A stretch of 64,000 nucleotides of DNA, from assembly GCA_963663665.2 (NCBI GenBank), contig CAXXKP010000001.1:868001-932000 (forward strand), in the 5' to 3' direction. Origin of the DNA: SABI01 sp963663665 (GTDB lineage Bacteria > Spirochaetota > Spirochaetia > Sphaerochaetales > Sphaerochaetaceae). A program made the translations under genes and the position numbers. Of this stretch, positions 1 through 9,010 are shown piece by piece (the first letter of the stretch is position 1; each line of letters opens with the position of its first letter). A model generated the notes under the pieces. That model did not search any database and was not told the origin of the DNA. It was given only the letters and a program-made list of their open reading frames with translations.

Positions 1-669
1 TAGTATGATAGTACGAAGACTAGGTAACGTAATACGGAAGAAGATTTGTACTGAAGAGGCGCCGTCAATCCTTGCAGCTTCAAAAAGAGACGGATTTATT
101 CCCATGACTCCCCCAATAAGAATTATCATGGTATTCCCATACCACATCCAAAACTGTATAAATGCTACGACTCCACGCGCTGTCCCTTTGCTAATTAGGA
201 AATATATCGGTTTATCACTGATACCGAGCATCATCAGGAGATCATTAATCGGTCCTTTGGGATACCCGAATAGGACGTTGAAAAGTATTGCGATAGTTGC
301 AGCTGTCATGATATTTGGCATATAAAAGAGGACTTTGAAAGCTCCTTGCCCCTTTACATGAAATGTAGGAGTTGTAAACCATGCAGTGAATAGAAGGGCG
401 AGTGTGATTTGTGGTACAAAGTTGAGTAACCAGATGAGTACGGTATTATAAAGTGATTTTTGGAATGTTTGGTTGGCTAGTATCGTTTTGAAATTCTGAA
501 AGATATCAGGAAGAAACGCATAGTCAGTTTTTCCGAGACCTCTTAGATCGGTAAATCCTATTATGAGGGTATATACAATCGGATAGAGATTAAAGAGAAG
601 AAAGACTAGTACAAACGGGATGGAAAAATAATACCCGTACTTTGCATAACTTATTGTTTTCTGTTTCAC
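1..669 (-). CDS. Sugar ABC transporter permease, MalF type (3' end outside window)
   Basis: Inner-membrane permease of a carbohydrate ABC importer. The first 223 codons are visible and run off the window edge. The start is GTG at 669, chosen because a gaggtg Shine-Dalgarno lies six bases upstream. A cytoplasmic N-terminus is followed by hydrophobic segments, and the cytoplasmic EAA loop that contacts the ATPase is visible near residues 197-215 (EAARIDGASSVQIF). It lies downstream of the binding-protein gene, and the hairpin at 714-749 sits between them. No ATPase gene is visible nearby, so a shared MsmK-type ATPase is inferred. The substrate cannot be read from the sequence. Confidence 0.88.
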   Translation of the reverse strand, partial: MKQKTISYAKYGYYFSIPFVLVFLLFNLYPIVYTLIIGFTDLRGLGKTDYAFLPDIFQNFKTILANQTFQKSLYNTVLIWLLNFVPQITLALLFTAWFTTPTFHVKGQGAFKVLFYMPNIMTAATIAILFNVLFGYPKGPINDLLMMLGISDKPIYFLISKGTARGVVAFIQFWMWYGNTMIILIGGVMGINPSLFEAARIDGASSVQIFFRITLPSLRTIIL

Positions 670-713
670 GTATTCCACCTCGTAGCAAATCTCTAGAGAT
701 CTTCAATATAATA

Positions 714-749
714 CCATGGAGAGAGAAGTTGTTGATGCTTTCTCCATGG
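714..749 (-). other. Intercistronic stem-loop between binding protein and permease
   Basis: Nine-base inverted repeat ccatggaga / tctccatgg with an 18-base loop, in the 100-base gap between the binding-protein stop and the permease SD. There is no T-run on the transcribed (minus) side, so it looks more like an mRNA-stabilising or attenuating hairpin than a full terminator. Confidence 0.5.
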
Positions 750-769
750 ATTTTGTTTCAGAAAATTAG

Positions 770-2116
770 TTATTTTACCTCAATAGCAAGGTTGTCATAT
801 ACTTGCTGCTTGAAATCTGTAATAGCTTGAGCACGACTCTTGTTTCCTGCAGTATACTCTCGAACTTGATCACGCCAGTAGAGATTAATTGTTTCATCAT
901 ATTGAGTTTTATTCTTACCACTAGCAAACTCTCCAGCAGGTACAAATACATCGAACATATTCTGCCCACCTAGGAAGTCGAGAGTTCCATTCGATTTAGA
1001 CATTACTGTACCGGAGGAAACAGTATCTTTGGTACCGCCCGGACCGTTGAGAGTCCCGTTTGCCCAATAATATTGAAGTCCTGTAGTTGATGAGTCAAGA
1101 GTAATCCATTCAATGATATCGCCTACAGCGTCTTTGACCTTACTATTCTTACTTCCAATTACCCATGTACCACCCCAGAAGAATCCTACAGGAGGTTCGC
1201 AGATTGCCCAATCGCCGTAGGTCCCTTCACCAACCTTGCTTCCTCCTGAGTTTCCTGCCATCACGTAGTTGATTAACCATGCTGGTCCAAAATAACCGAA
1301 TACCGGTTGAGGACCTGCATCTTTCATGTCAGAGAACCATGCATCAGTCCAGTCTTGTGTGTCATTATGGTATTTATTATCTTTCAATTTCTTTGAGATA
1401 TCGAGGAAAGATTCACGAGCAGGGTCTATATAGAGTTTATTATTTACAATCCAGCCCTTTTCAGAACTGTTTTCTACTGCATGCCATACATCGCCATCTC
1501 CGGACACTATTCCATATCCTTTTGCTTTCAATTCTGCTGCTGCCTTGAAGAACTGATTCCATCCCGGACCAATTTTAGTCTTTATGACTGAAGGGTTATC
1601 TGTTCCCCATACATCTTTTGCAATGGAACGTCTATAAATAAAAGCTCCACCAGTCGCCTGATAGCCAAGGCCTACAAGATCTCCATTAGGATTTGTTCCG
1701 ATATCGACAGTGTATCCTGCAATTTGAGCCTTAGAAAGAAGTGAATCAACATCTATACCTAAGTCTGAATACGGGGCTGCGTACTGAAAGGCATCGCCTT
1801 GAGTATATTTTAGGACAAATGCGGCTTCAGCGGTATAAATATCTGGAGAATTGTCTCCACCACCCGATAGGGCTTGATCGAGTGCGGGTTGATATGCACC
1901 ATCTGTAGTTGCAATGATTGTAGTGTTGATCTCATAATCGAATTCGGGATGATCGGCTTTATACCGATCGATCATTTTTGGTACTTCATCGGTGAAACTC
2001 CAAACATTGATCACTTTTGGACCCATGTCCTCCCCACTTTCTTTTACACCTTGTGCAAGTGCAAAGTTCATTACACAGAGGAGTACCATGAAGAGTACCG
2101 CTAATTTTTTAGACAT
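770..2116 (-). CDS. Sugar ABC transporter substrate-binding protein (family 1)
   Basis: Periplasmic sugar-binding protein of 448 residues, the usual length for the MalE/UgpB-like family. The signal peptide runs to about residue 21 (FALA^QG) and has no acceptable lipobox cysteine, so a soluble exported protein is likely. The mature N-terminus carries AQGVKE, matching the A-x-G-x-x-E motif of the other binding proteins in this window. A strong aaggaggg SD precedes the ATG. It is the first gene of the minus-strand transport operon and is divergent from the regulator at 2397, which probably controls it through the inverted repeats at 2133-2172. Substrate unknown. Confidence 0.9.
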   Translation of the reverse strand: MSKKLAVLFMVLLCVMNFALAQGVKESGEDMGPKVINVWSFTDEVPKMIDRYKADHPEFDYEINTTIIATTDGAYQPALDQALSGGGDNSPDIYTAEAAFVLKYTQGDAFQYAAPYSDLGIDVDSLLSKAQIAGYTVDIGTNPNGDLVGLGYQATGGAFIYRRSIAKDVWGTDNPSVIKTKIGPGWNQFFKAAAELKAKGYGIVSGDGDVWHAVENSSEKGWIVNNKLYIDPARESFLDISKKLKDNKYHNDTQDWTDAWFSDMKDAGPQPVFGYFGPAWLINYVMAGNSGGSKVGEGTYGDWAICEPPVGFFWGGTWVIGSKNSKVKDAVGDIIEWITLDSSTTGLQYYWANGTLNGPGGTKDTVSSGTVMSKSNGTLDFLGGQNMFDVFVPAGEFASGKNKTQYDETINLYWRDQVREYTAGNKSRAQAITDFKQQVYDNLAIEVK

Positions 2117-2132
2117 TTGTCCCTCCTTACGT

Positions 2133-2172
2133 AATACATAATTTTATATGTATTATTCAAAAAAATTTGAAT
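2133..2172. promoter_or_regulatory. Two adjacent inverted repeats upstream of the binding-protein gene (candidate operators)
   Basis: AATACATA (2133-2140) and TATGTATT (2147-2154) form a perfect 8-base inverted repeat. Right next to it ATTCAAA (2155-2161) and TTTGAAT (2166-2172) form a 7-base one. Both lie just upstream of the SD of the binding-protein gene and in the divergent region shared with the GntR/AraR-type regulator, the expected place for its operators. Binding is inferred only. Confidence 0.45.
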
Positions 2173-2360
2173 TTGTATTATGTTACCATGACATATCGAA
2201 CAAGTAAAGATTAATTTGTTACTTTTTTAAATACAATTATAAAGCATATAATATCACACTAATTAGGTTATTCCTTATTTTAGTTAATAATACAGAAGTT
2301 TTATCATTATATTTTTAGATAAGAATATATACATATTTATTGTGATTTGTTTCGTTTCTG

Positions 2361-2389
2361 TAGACAAATTTAGGTAGGACTGTCATAAT
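2361..2389 (+). promoter_or_regulatory. Promoter of the GntR/AraR-type regulator (leaderless arrangement)
   Basis: TAGACA at 2361-2366, a 17-base spacer, and CATAAT at 2384-2389 preceded by TG at the extended -10 position. The expected start point is 2396, one base before the ATG at 2397, and no Shine-Dalgarno sequence lies upstream of that ATG. Confidence 0.55.
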
Positions 2390-2396
2390 ATCTTGC

Positions 2397-3509
2397 ATGA
2401 GACCTATAAGTAATCCAACTTATCTTCAAATTGTAGAATCCCTAATTGCAAAGATGCAGGATGAGCAATACAAGTATGGTGATAAACTACCGACCGAGTA
2501 TTCCTTAATGAAAATATTCAGTGTAAGTCGTACGACTATTCGAAAAGCCCTTCAGATTCTTGAATCAAAGATGATTATCAAGAAAACCCAAGGTAGTGGA
2601 ACTTTCTACATTGGCACATCACAAAGTAGCTCAGCATCTCAGAAAGTAAAGACGAAGAAAATCGGTCTGGTAAATTACTATTATATGGATTATATCTACA
2701 CAGAGATCCTTCGTGGAATTGAAGATGTTATAGCGGAGAAAGGGTATTCTTTGATTATATCGAGCAGTAATCTGAGTGAGGCTCGACAGTTCGATTCTTT
2801 GAAACGTCTCATTGAGCAAGATATCGACGGATTAATCATTGAACCAAAAAAGAATCTTTATAGGCATGAAGATCTTCCTCTTCTCAATTTGATTAAATCG
2901 GTAACTTTCCCTGTCGTGTCGACTCATTGGGGTATTGAAGCTAAAAACATCTCTACGGTCACCATTGATGATAACTATGCAGGGAGGATAGCTGCTCAGT
3001 ATCTTTTAAGCTGTGGACATAGAGAAATTGGGTTTATTTATAAAAGTGATGTTCAAGCAGCAAATGATCGCTTAATCGGATTACAGCAAGAGCTTGAAGG
3101 AGCTGGCTGTCCTCTCAAAGAGGAGTATTGTTTTTCTTTTACGAGCAGTGATGAAGAAGAGAATGGACTACAAGGATATATTCAAACAATGAAACTTCTT
3201 GAACAGTGTAGCACTCTTCCAACAGCTATCTTTTATTTTAATGATAACCTTGCTATTCAAGGATATAGAGCTTTTGCAGAGAGAAATTTAAGTATTCCTG
3301 AAGATATTTCTGTTCTGGGATTTGATAATCATAATAATTGCTCGATTGTCTCTCCTCCTCTGACTACGTTTGAACATCCTAAATACGATTTAGGTCGTTG
3401 GGCTGCAATTATTCTTCTTGAGGAAATTGAAAAACGTGCTACAGCACTTCCAATGAAGTTGTTTTTTGAACCACGTCTTGTAGAACGACATTCTGTGAAG
3501 CATATTTAG
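2397..3509 (+). CDS. GntR-type transcriptional regulator with periplasmic-binding-like sugar domain (AraR family)
   Basis: Repressor of 370 residues. Residues 1-73 form a GntR winged helix-turn-helix (GDKLPTEYSLMKIFSVSRTT, then KKTQGSGTFYIG). From about residue 85 to the end it has a LacI/RbsB-like ligand domain (GYSLIISSSNLSEARQ, ISVLGFDNHNN). This combination is characteristic of AraR. It is divergent from the sugar ABC operon at 2116 and most likely represses it in response to the transported sugar. There is no SD before the ATG, and promoter spacing suggests a leaderless mRNA. Confidence 0.88.
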   Translation: MRPISNPTYLQIVESLIAKMQDEQYKYGDKLPTEYSLMKIFSVSRTTIRKALQILESKMIIKKTQGSGTFYIGTSQSSSASQKVKTKKIGLVNYYYMDYIYTEILRGIEDVIAEKGYSLIISSSNLSEARQFDSLKRLIEQDIDGLIIEPKKNLYRHEDLPLLNLIKSVTFPVVSTHWGIEAKNISTVTIDDNYAGRIAAQYLLSCGHREIGFIYKSDVQAANDRLIGLQQELEGAGCPLKEEYCFSFTSSDEEENGLQGYIQTMKLLEQCSTLPTAIFYFNDNLAIQGYRAFAERNLSIPEDISVLGFDNHNNCSIVSPPLTTFEHPKYDLGRWAAIILLEEIEKRATALPMKLFFEPRLVERHSVKHI

Positions 3510-3868
3510 TATATTTTGGGTAGATGTAAAGTAGATATATTGAAGCAGACATTTTTGTAAATAAAATAATTGGTGATTACATCAAAATCATGTGCTGAAT
3601 TAACAGGAAATAAAGAACAATATATCTGTATGATTGCATTATGAAGAACGAGCTTCTGGGTTATAAAAAATAAATTGAGAATTGTTTTGAAAAATTATAT
3701 GCGAGCGAGTATGGAAATTATCTATGGTTAAAGCTAAATTGACAAGATTAAGTCATAAAATCAGCAAGAAAACTGGATTGATGTTTAACTCGTTTCTACT
3801 ATCACGAGCTCTATGAGAATATAAACTTAATATCAAGTTTTAAATTGTTTTATTGTAAAAACTATTAG
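3510..3868. other. Non-coding gap with a decayed gene remnant
   Basis: About 360 bases between the AraR-type regulator and tRNA-Ala(CGC). No intact gene, terminator or recognised RNA is seen. The only protein-like signal is the short reading frame described separately at 3724-3816. Confidence 0.5.
3724..3816 (+). pseudogene. Possible N-terminal remnant of an AbiEii/nucleotidyltransferase toxin
   Basis: Thirty codons (MVKAKLTRLSHKISKKTGL, then MFNSFLLSRAL) followed by TGA. The pattern of basic residues, 'isKktG..fn.lL.r.aL', resembles from memory the first 30-40 residues of AbiEii-type toxins. There is no SD, and after the stop the same frame continues only briefly (EYKLNIKF). It sits beside a tRNA gene, a usual landing place for accessory DNA. 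The resemblance is short and could be chance. Confidence 0.25.
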
Positions 3869-3942
3869 TGGAGGTAAGGGGAATCGAACCCCTGACCTAT
3901 TGATTGCGAACCAATCGCTCTAGCCAACTGAGCTACACCCCC
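3869..3942 (-). tRNA. tRNA-Ala (anticodon CGC)
   Basis: A 74-base cloverleaf on the minus strand: acceptor GGGGGTG/TACCTCC with discriminator A, D-stem GCTC/GAGC, anticodon loop TTCGCAA (anticodon CGC), and T-arm AGGGG-TTCGATT-CCCCT. The G3:U70 wobble pair, the alanine identity element, is present. The anticodon stem ATTGG/TCAAT ends in a G:U pair. CCA is not encoded. The body is nearly identical to the tRNA-Ala(GGC) at 50738. Confidence 0.92.
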
Positions 3943-4021
3943 AATAACTATTCATACGCTATATGAGGAAATAAGCTTAGTCAAGTCAATTTTGTATTTT
4001 AAATATTACTTATTTTATTAT

Positions 4022-4054
4022 AAAAAAAACCTGCAAGAAGTTTCGCTTGCAGGT
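4022..4054 (-). terminator. Rho-independent terminator of the aminotransferase gene
   Basis: A nine-base stem (acctgcaag 4029-4037 / cttgcaggt 4046-4054) with an 8-base loop, followed on the minus strand by a run of eight T. Confidence 0.88.
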
Positions 4055-4077
4055 CTTATTAGTATCTTAATTAAGGT

Positions 4078-5367
4078 TTAGAATATCTCACTCGCACCTT
4101 GGTAGACTATTTTCAATAAATCCTCAATATCTTGAAGATCTGTACTACTAAAAGCAAGTCTCAGGAATGTGTTTTTAATAGATATTGTTCCAACACCGTA
4201 AGTATCTAAAAGGTATAGGCGAAGTTTTTCAGCATCTCCTTTACAGGTAAATGCCATAAAATAACCTGAATTGAAAGGTAGCGGAGTAAGGAATTCATTT
4301 CCTTTATACAAAGCAAGTGCGTTTTTAAGAACTTCATAACGTTCTCTCATCTTTTGAATTCCTGCTTGTTTTTCTTGTCTATAGGTAGGGCTCTGCATTG
4401 CAGAAAGCAAGATAGACTGAGCTGGTTTTGAACAAGAACTCACATTCCCTCTAATGGCACCCATAGTCTTTTTTACTAATGCTTCATAGTGTTCATTTTT
4501 TAATCCTTTACTGTTGAATGTAATGAATCCTACTCTAAATCCCCATACCATCTCTTCTTTTGTTGCAGCATCACCTTTAATGGCAAGAATGTTCTCATGA
4601 GCATCACAAAGAAGTGCGAATAAAGATTGTTTACATACATTTTCCTCAAAAAAGAGGCCATAGTAAGCATCATCAATGAAGATGACAAGCTTTTTACCAC
4701 CTTTTGCCTTTTCAACCAGCATCTTAACGAGTTCAGTTGCTTCTGTCTTTGTTGGAGTATAACCGGTAGGATTGTTTGGAAAATTTAGAATAAGTGAGAC
4801 TTTCTCACCTTTAGTATTATCGATAGTTTGACCAAGTCCTTTTATATTAAGGGCATTATTTTCATCAAATAATGGAGTTGTAATAGTTTTTGCCTCTCTT
4901 TGTTCTGTGAAGATGAGGTTATAGTTTCCCCAATAGAAATCAGGAACTATTACTTCGTCTCCTTTATCTAAGATAAGGGAAAATGCAATACTAATTGCGT
5001 GGGTAAGACCACTTGTTACTACAGGAAGACTAGTAAGTTTTCCTTCCATGGCTGGGTTTTTTCTCACCATCTCTGAGAGCCAGATTTTACGTAATGCAGG
5101 CTCTCCTGCTGTAGGAGCATAAGGGAAGATTTCATTAACTGAGAGATTTTTTGTGAATCCAGTGAGAACGGATGCGATATGCAGGGCATCATTATGTTCT
5201 GTTGCGATACCTATTGTGGCATTGTAACGATGGGCTTTTTGTTTTGCTTCAGCTGATTGGCTGATGATTCCTTTTGGGAAATACATTCTCTTACCGTAGT
5301 CACTCAATACCTTTGAGGCGATAGTTCCTTCTAAGATATCATTAAGTTCTGTAGCTAATGGATTCAT
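4078..5367 (-). CDS. PLP-dependent aminotransferase, class I/II
   Basis: Fold-type I aminotransferase of 429 residues. NFPNNPTGY (about 195-203) and IDDAYYG (231-237) match the substrate/PLP-binding and Asp/Tyr segments. The Schiff-base lysine is probably Lys270 in GDAATKEEMVWGFRVGF, because the conserved Arg278 follows at the expected spacing of eight. This segment lacks the usual S-x-S-K, which marks a divergent subgroup related to aromatic or aspartate aminotransferases. It is monocistronic, with an aaggag SD and its own terminator. The amino-acid substrate is not determinable here. Confidence 0.85.
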   Translation of the reverse strand: MNPLATELNDILEGTIASKVLSDYGKRMYFPKGIISQSAEAKQKAHRYNATIGIATEHNDALHIASVLTGFTKNLSVNEIFPYAPTAGEPALRKIWLSEMVRKNPAMEGKLTSLPVVTSGLTHAISIAFSLILDKGDEVIVPDFYWGNYNLIFTEQREAKTITTPLFDENNALNIKGLGQTIDNTKGEKVSLILNFPNNPTGYTPTKTEATELVKMLVEKAKGGKKLVIFIDDAYYGLFFEENVCKQSLFALLCDAHENILAIKGDAATKEEMVWGFRVGFITFNSKGLKNEHYEALVKKTMGAIRGNVSSCSKPAQSILLSAMQSPTYRQEKQAGIQKMRERYEVLKNALALYKGNEFLTPLPFNSGYFMAFTCKGDAEKLRLYLLDTYGVGTISIKNTFLRLAFSSTDLQDIEDLLKIVYQGASEIF

Positions 5368-5459
5368 TCAAAACTCCTTTTAATCTGTTTTCCCACTTAT
5401 CATACAGGGAGAAGAGACTTTAGTGAAGATATCTTTTTAGAACTTTTAGGGTAATAGCG

Positions 5460-5489
5460 TTGACCCTCCTAAACTTCTGCCGGTATGGT
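5460..5489 (+). promoter_or_regulatory. Promoter of the HAD/EamA pair (leaderless arrangement)
   Basis: TTGACC (5460-5465), an 18-base spacer, and TATGGT (5484-5489). The predicted start point, about 5496, is two bases before ATG 5498. Confidence 0.55.
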
Positions 5490-5497
5490 ATGTGAAT

Positions 5498-6244
5498 ATG
5501 AATACCAAGAATATTACCACGATATTATTTGATCTTGATGGCACCTTACTTCCTTTCAATGAAACAACCTTTATGGAAGGGTATATTTCCCTTTTTGCTT
5601 TAAAGTGTCAGCAAATTGGTGTTGATGAAGATAATGCAGTAGTAGCTCTCTTTAGTGGACTTGATGCAATGAAGAATAATGATGGCTCTACAACAAACGA
5701 GTTACTATTCTGGGAAGTCTTCTTTTCGTCATTAGGTGGATATAATAAAAAAATAGAAGATGCGTTTACTGATTTCTATGTACAAGAATTTAAACAGCTT
5801 GTAGAAACAACCTACCCATCTCCTCTTTCTGCCACAATAATTCAAGACCTCAGATCAAAAGGATATCGTATAGTTCTTGCAACGAATCCAGTTTTTCCTA
5901 GAATAGGAACTGTAGAAAGAATGAGATGGGCTGGTCTTAATCCTCGAGACTTTGAAATTATCACATCATATGAAGATTATTCATATACAAAACCAAAACT
6001 TGGATATTATTATGAGATTTTTTCTGAACTCGATGTAAAAAGTAACGAAGTGCTCATGATTGGAAATGATATTTTGGAAGATGGGGTGATTACTGAAACT
6101 GGGGCAACCTGTATTTTTGTAGCTGATCACCTTATCAATCCTGAGAATAGAGATATTGAAGATTATGAGATATACTCACTGAGTGGTTTAGCCGAGCTGG
6201 TAAAAGAATTTCCAAAAGTAAGTGTGAAGGAAGAAAGAGCATGA
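5498..6244 (+). CDS. HAD-superfamily hydrolase
   Basis: Cytoplasmic HAD phosphatase-like protein of 248 residues. Motif I is FDLDGTLLPF near residue 12, motif II is the VLATNP strand, and the late motifs are KPKLGYY and MIGNDILEDG (Lys and acidic residues). A helical cap lies between motifs I and II, as in subfamily I phosphatases (phosphoglycolate or pyrimidine phosphatase relatives). ATG 5498 is preferred to GTG 5492 because the promoter would start transcription at about 5496. It overlaps the next gene by four bases (ATGA), so the two are translationally coupled. Substrate unknown. Confidence 0.85.
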   Translation: MNTKNITTILFDLDGTLLPFNETTFMEGYISLFALKCQQIGVDEDNAVVALFSGLDAMKNNDGSTTNELLFWEVFFSSLGGYNKKIEDAFTDFYVQEFKQLVETTYPSPLSATIIQDLRSKGYRIVLATNPVFPRIGTVERMRWAGLNPRDFEIITSYEDYSYTKPKLGYYYEIFSELDVKSNEVLMIGNDILEDGVITETGATCIFVADHLINPENRDIEDYEIYSLSGLAELVKEFPKVSVKEERA

Positions 6245-7182
6245 CAGAAATACCTCAAAAAGAATCTATCTTGAAAAAACCCATTGTAGCGTATTCTCTA
6301 GCTGTATTGTGTACTCTTTTATGGGGGAGTGCCTTCCCTTCTATCAAGGTAGGGTATCAATTATTCTCAATTCCTGTGGGAAATGTGTTCTCAATAATTG
6401 CTTTTGCAGGTACGAGGTTCACTCTTGCAGGTATTTTAGTTCTTGTCATACGGATTATCTTTAGAAAGCCAAACACTAAAAAAGAAGATAGAATTTATAT
6501 TACGGCCAAACAATGGATTCAAATAGGATTTCTTGGATTGATACAAACCACCGCTGTCTATATCTTTTTCTATATTGCTCTCTCCCACACGACAGGAGCT
6601 AAAGGTGCGATTCTTAATTCTTTGTCTGTGTTTTTTAGTGCCATTTTTGCTCACCTCTTTTTTAAGAATGACAAAATATCTCAAAAAAAATTGATTGGTA
6701 TTTTGCTAGGATTTGCTGCGGTAGTTCTTGTCAATTATGATGTTGGGTTTGGTTTTGACTTTTCCATGAAGGGCGAAGGTTTTATGATTATAGCCACTAT
6801 ATTTGTTTCTCTTGCTTTTATAGTGAGTAAACATCTTACACGGTTTGCAGATGGGATGCTAATCGCAGGAACACAACTCACATTCGGTGGGACTGTTCTC
6901 TTACTTATAGGACTTCTCAGTGGAGGATCTTTTCCTAAAGGTCCATTCATTGGGTACCTATTATTGCTTTACTTAGCTAGTTTATCAGCTATTGCCTTCT
7001 CAATTTGGACAAGCCTTTTGAAGCATCATAAAGTGAGCTCAATTACAGTCTATAATTTCCTAGTTCCTATAGTCGGAACGTTCCTTTCTGTTGTTATTTT
7101 AGGAGAAAAAGTATTTAAGGTGCAGTATCTTTTGGCTCTACCGTTAGTAGCTGTTGGAATATATTTAGTAAATAGAGACTAA
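6241..7182 (+). CDS. EamA/DMT-family inner-membrane transporter
   Basis: A 313-residue polytopic protein with ten predicted membrane segments and two EamA repeats (first about 15-165, second about 175-310). LLWGSAFPSIK at the start of the first repeat and PIVGTFLSVVILGEK near the end of the second are typical of metabolite exporters. It is translationally coupled to the HAD gene, so it may export a dephosphorylated metabolite, but that is only inferred. It overlaps the convergent kinase gene by four bases. Confidence 0.88.
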   Translation: MTEIPQKESILKKPIVAYSLAVLCTLLWGSAFPSIKVGYQLFSIPVGNVFSIIAFAGTRFTLAGILVLVIRIIFRKPNTKKEDRIYITAKQWIQIGFLGLIQTTAVYIFFYIALSHTTGAKGAILNSLSVFFSAIFAHLFFKNDKISQKKLIGILLGFAAVVLVNYDVGFGFDFSMKGEGFMIIATIFVSLAFIVSKHLTRFADGMLIAGTQLTFGGTVLLLIGLLSGGSFPKGPFIGYLLLLYLASLSAIAFSIWTSLLKHHKVSSITVYNFLVPIVGTFLSVVILGEKVFKVQYLLALPLVAVGIYLVNRD

Positions 7183-8087
7183 ATAGTTTCTGAAATGGCA
7201 AGAAGTAATGCTCCTGTTAGGGCACTTCCTCTTGGCGGGATTATCTCAAGGTAAGGTAGGAAGGTTCCAAGGAGTCTCGTAAATTCAGCTTTAATAATCT
7301 CATCATGTTCAAATACTCCACCAGCCAAGACAATTTTATTGTTGGTGATTATAGTTTGTTGAACACTTTTTACAAGAAGAAATAATTCATAAGCGCCTTT
7401 ATTGAGAATATCGAGAGCGAGTGGATCTTTTTGTCTAGCGTACATTGTTACTATTGGGGCTAATTTTGCAATATCTGCTTTTGTGGCTTTATGATGGACA
7501 TACTCAACAAGATCTTCTAGCAGATCTAGATTACATCCCTGTAAAAGATCATTGGTCATACTAGTAGAGAAATCTCTTTTATCAAAACTTCTTAAAGTCC
7601 TCTTGATAGCCTCAGCACCTATCCACCAGGCAGAACCTTCATCACCAAGCATATATCCATAACCGCCAGAGCGATATATTTCACCACTTTCAGTTCTTGC
7701 TAATGCCAAAGAGCCTGTTCCGCTGATAATAGCATACCCTTCTTTTTCCATGAGCGAGCCAACTAGGAGAATTTCTCCATCATTGCAAAGTTTTATAGGA
7801 GTATTCGGAAGGATCTTATGAAAGAATTTCTTGAATAATGCTTTCTCTTTTGGGCGAGATAAGCCTGCACTCCCAATACATCCGCCAGTAAATGAGGTTA
7901 TATGAGTCTCATCTATTACATTTTGAATGATATCTTTTAAGTGAGATTCTACTTTTTCAATACTAGTAGAATAGATATTTGTGCTATCTCCCATTCCTTG
8001 GTAGATAATATTCATATCTTTATCGCATAGAGCAATTCGAGAATGTGTACCTCCACCATCAATACCAAAAAAATAGTGGGTTTGCAT
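7179..8087 (-). CDS. BadF/BadG-family amino-sugar kinase (probable MurNAc/GlcNAc kinase)
   Basis: ASKHA-fold kinase of 302 residues. The phosphate-1 loop is FGIDGGGTHSRIAL at the N-terminus, with further ATP motifs ISGTGSLALA and VLAGGVFEH. Family members phosphorylate GlcNAc, GlcN or, as in Clostridium MurK, MurNAc. Its start overlaps the stop of murQ by one base, so kinase and etherase are made together. That supports production of MurNAc-6-P for MurQ, with GlcNAc as a second possible substrate. It is the last gene of the minus-strand MurNAc operon. Confidence 0.85.
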   Translation of the reverse strand: MQTHYFFGIDGGGTHSRIALCDKDMNIIYQGMGDSTNIYSTSIEKVESHLKDIIQNVIDETHITSFTGGCIGSAGLSRPKEKALFKKFFHKILPNTPIKLCNDGEILLVGSLMEKEGYAIISGTGSLALARTESGEIYRSGGYGYMLGDEGSAWWIGAEAIKRTLRSFDKRDFSTSMTNDLLQGCNLDLLEDLVEYVHHKATKADIAKLAPIVTMYARQKDPLALDILNKGAYELFLLVKSVQQTIITNNKIVLAGGVFEHDEIIKAEFTRLLGTFLPYLEIIPPRGSALTGALLLAISETI

Positions 8088-8998
8088 TATGTAAGTGCTC
8101 CTTTTTTGAGGTCAATAGCTTTGTTGATGCTGCCATCACTTTGTTCTAGTAATTCTTTAGCTTTTTTTGCATTAATGCTTAACATTACCATAAGGATAGC
8201 AACTTTCACTTGTGCGTTTGATTCTAAATACGCTTTATTTGCTTCATCTATTGAGCATCCAGTAACTTCCCTGATGAGCCTTTTTGCTCTGTCCACAAGT
8301 TTAGAATTCAGCGGAAGAAGATCGACCATAAGGTTGTTATATACTTTCCCAATTCTAATCATTGCTGTTGTTGTTATCATATTCAGCACTAATTTTTGTG
8401 CCGTACCGGATTTCATTCTTGTAGACCCTGTGATGATTTCTGACCCAACATCGACGAATATTTTATGATCTGCATGGTCAAAAACTTTCGAGTCTTCATT
8501 ACATGAAATAGCTCCGACCTTTGCTCCGATACTTTGTGCATATTCCATAGCACCAATTACATAAGGTGCCTGCCCACTCGCTGTGATTCCCACAAGTGTG
8601 TCTAAAGAAGAGAATTTTCTATCTTTTAATGTTGTAATTCCTGCATCATAATTATCCTCTGCTGATTCAATCGCACTCGTTAAAGCAGGTAGTCCTCCTG
8701 CTATAAGGCCTTGCACCATAGTAGGATTCACTCCAAATGTGGGAGGGCATTCAGAGGCATCTAGAACTCCAAGGCGACCAGAAGTCCCCGCTCCTATGTA
8801 GAATAGACGTCCACCATTCTTGAAAGAGGTAACAACATCTTCAATCAGCAGTGCAATTTCTTTAAGTGTATCTTTTACAGCTAGAGGAACCTTCATATCC
8901 TCAGTATTAATTATCTTTAAAATCTCTAATGTTTCTTTTGTATCTATACGATAAGAAGCTGGATTTCTTTGTTCGGTTGTTGGCAATGTTGAGTTCAC
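8087..8998 (-). CDS. murQ: N-acetylmuramic acid 6-phosphate etherase
   Basis: MurQ cleaves the lactyl ether of MurNAc-6-P to give GlcNAc-6-P and D-lactate in the cytoplasm. The 303-residue protein is of normal length and has the SIS-domain signature FYIGAGTSGRLGVLDASECP. Glu83 and Glu114, the numbers used for the catalytic acid/base residues of the E. coli enzyme, are both present. ITGSTRMKSGTAQKLVLNM is also conserved. It starts at GTG 8998 behind aaggaagg. It follows the permease genes and is coupled to the kinase. D-lactate released here could feed the FAD-linked dehydrogenase at 15043. Confidence 0.96.
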   Translation of the reverse strand: MNSTLPTTEQRNPASYRIDTKETLEILKIINTEDMKVPLAVKDTLKEIALLIEDVVTSFKNGGRLFYIGAGTSGRLGVLDASECPPTFGVNPTMVQGLIAGGLPALTSAIESAEDNYDAGITTLKDRKFSSLDTLVGITASGQAPYVIGAMEYAQSIGAKVGAISCNEDSKVFDHADHKIFVDVGSEIITGSTRMKSGTAQKLVLNMITTTAMIRIGKVYNNLMVDLLPLNSKLVDRAKRLIREVTGCSIDEANKAYLESNAQVKVAILMVMLSINAKKAKELLEQSDGSINKAIDLKKGALT

Positions 8999-9010
8999 AA
9001 GTTCCCTTCC

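Noticed and set aside
8043..8468. A 141-codon open frame on the plus strand
   Set aside because: It lies antisense to murQ, whose protein motifs are unmistakable. The frame has no SD and no family features; it mirrors the codon pattern of the real gene.
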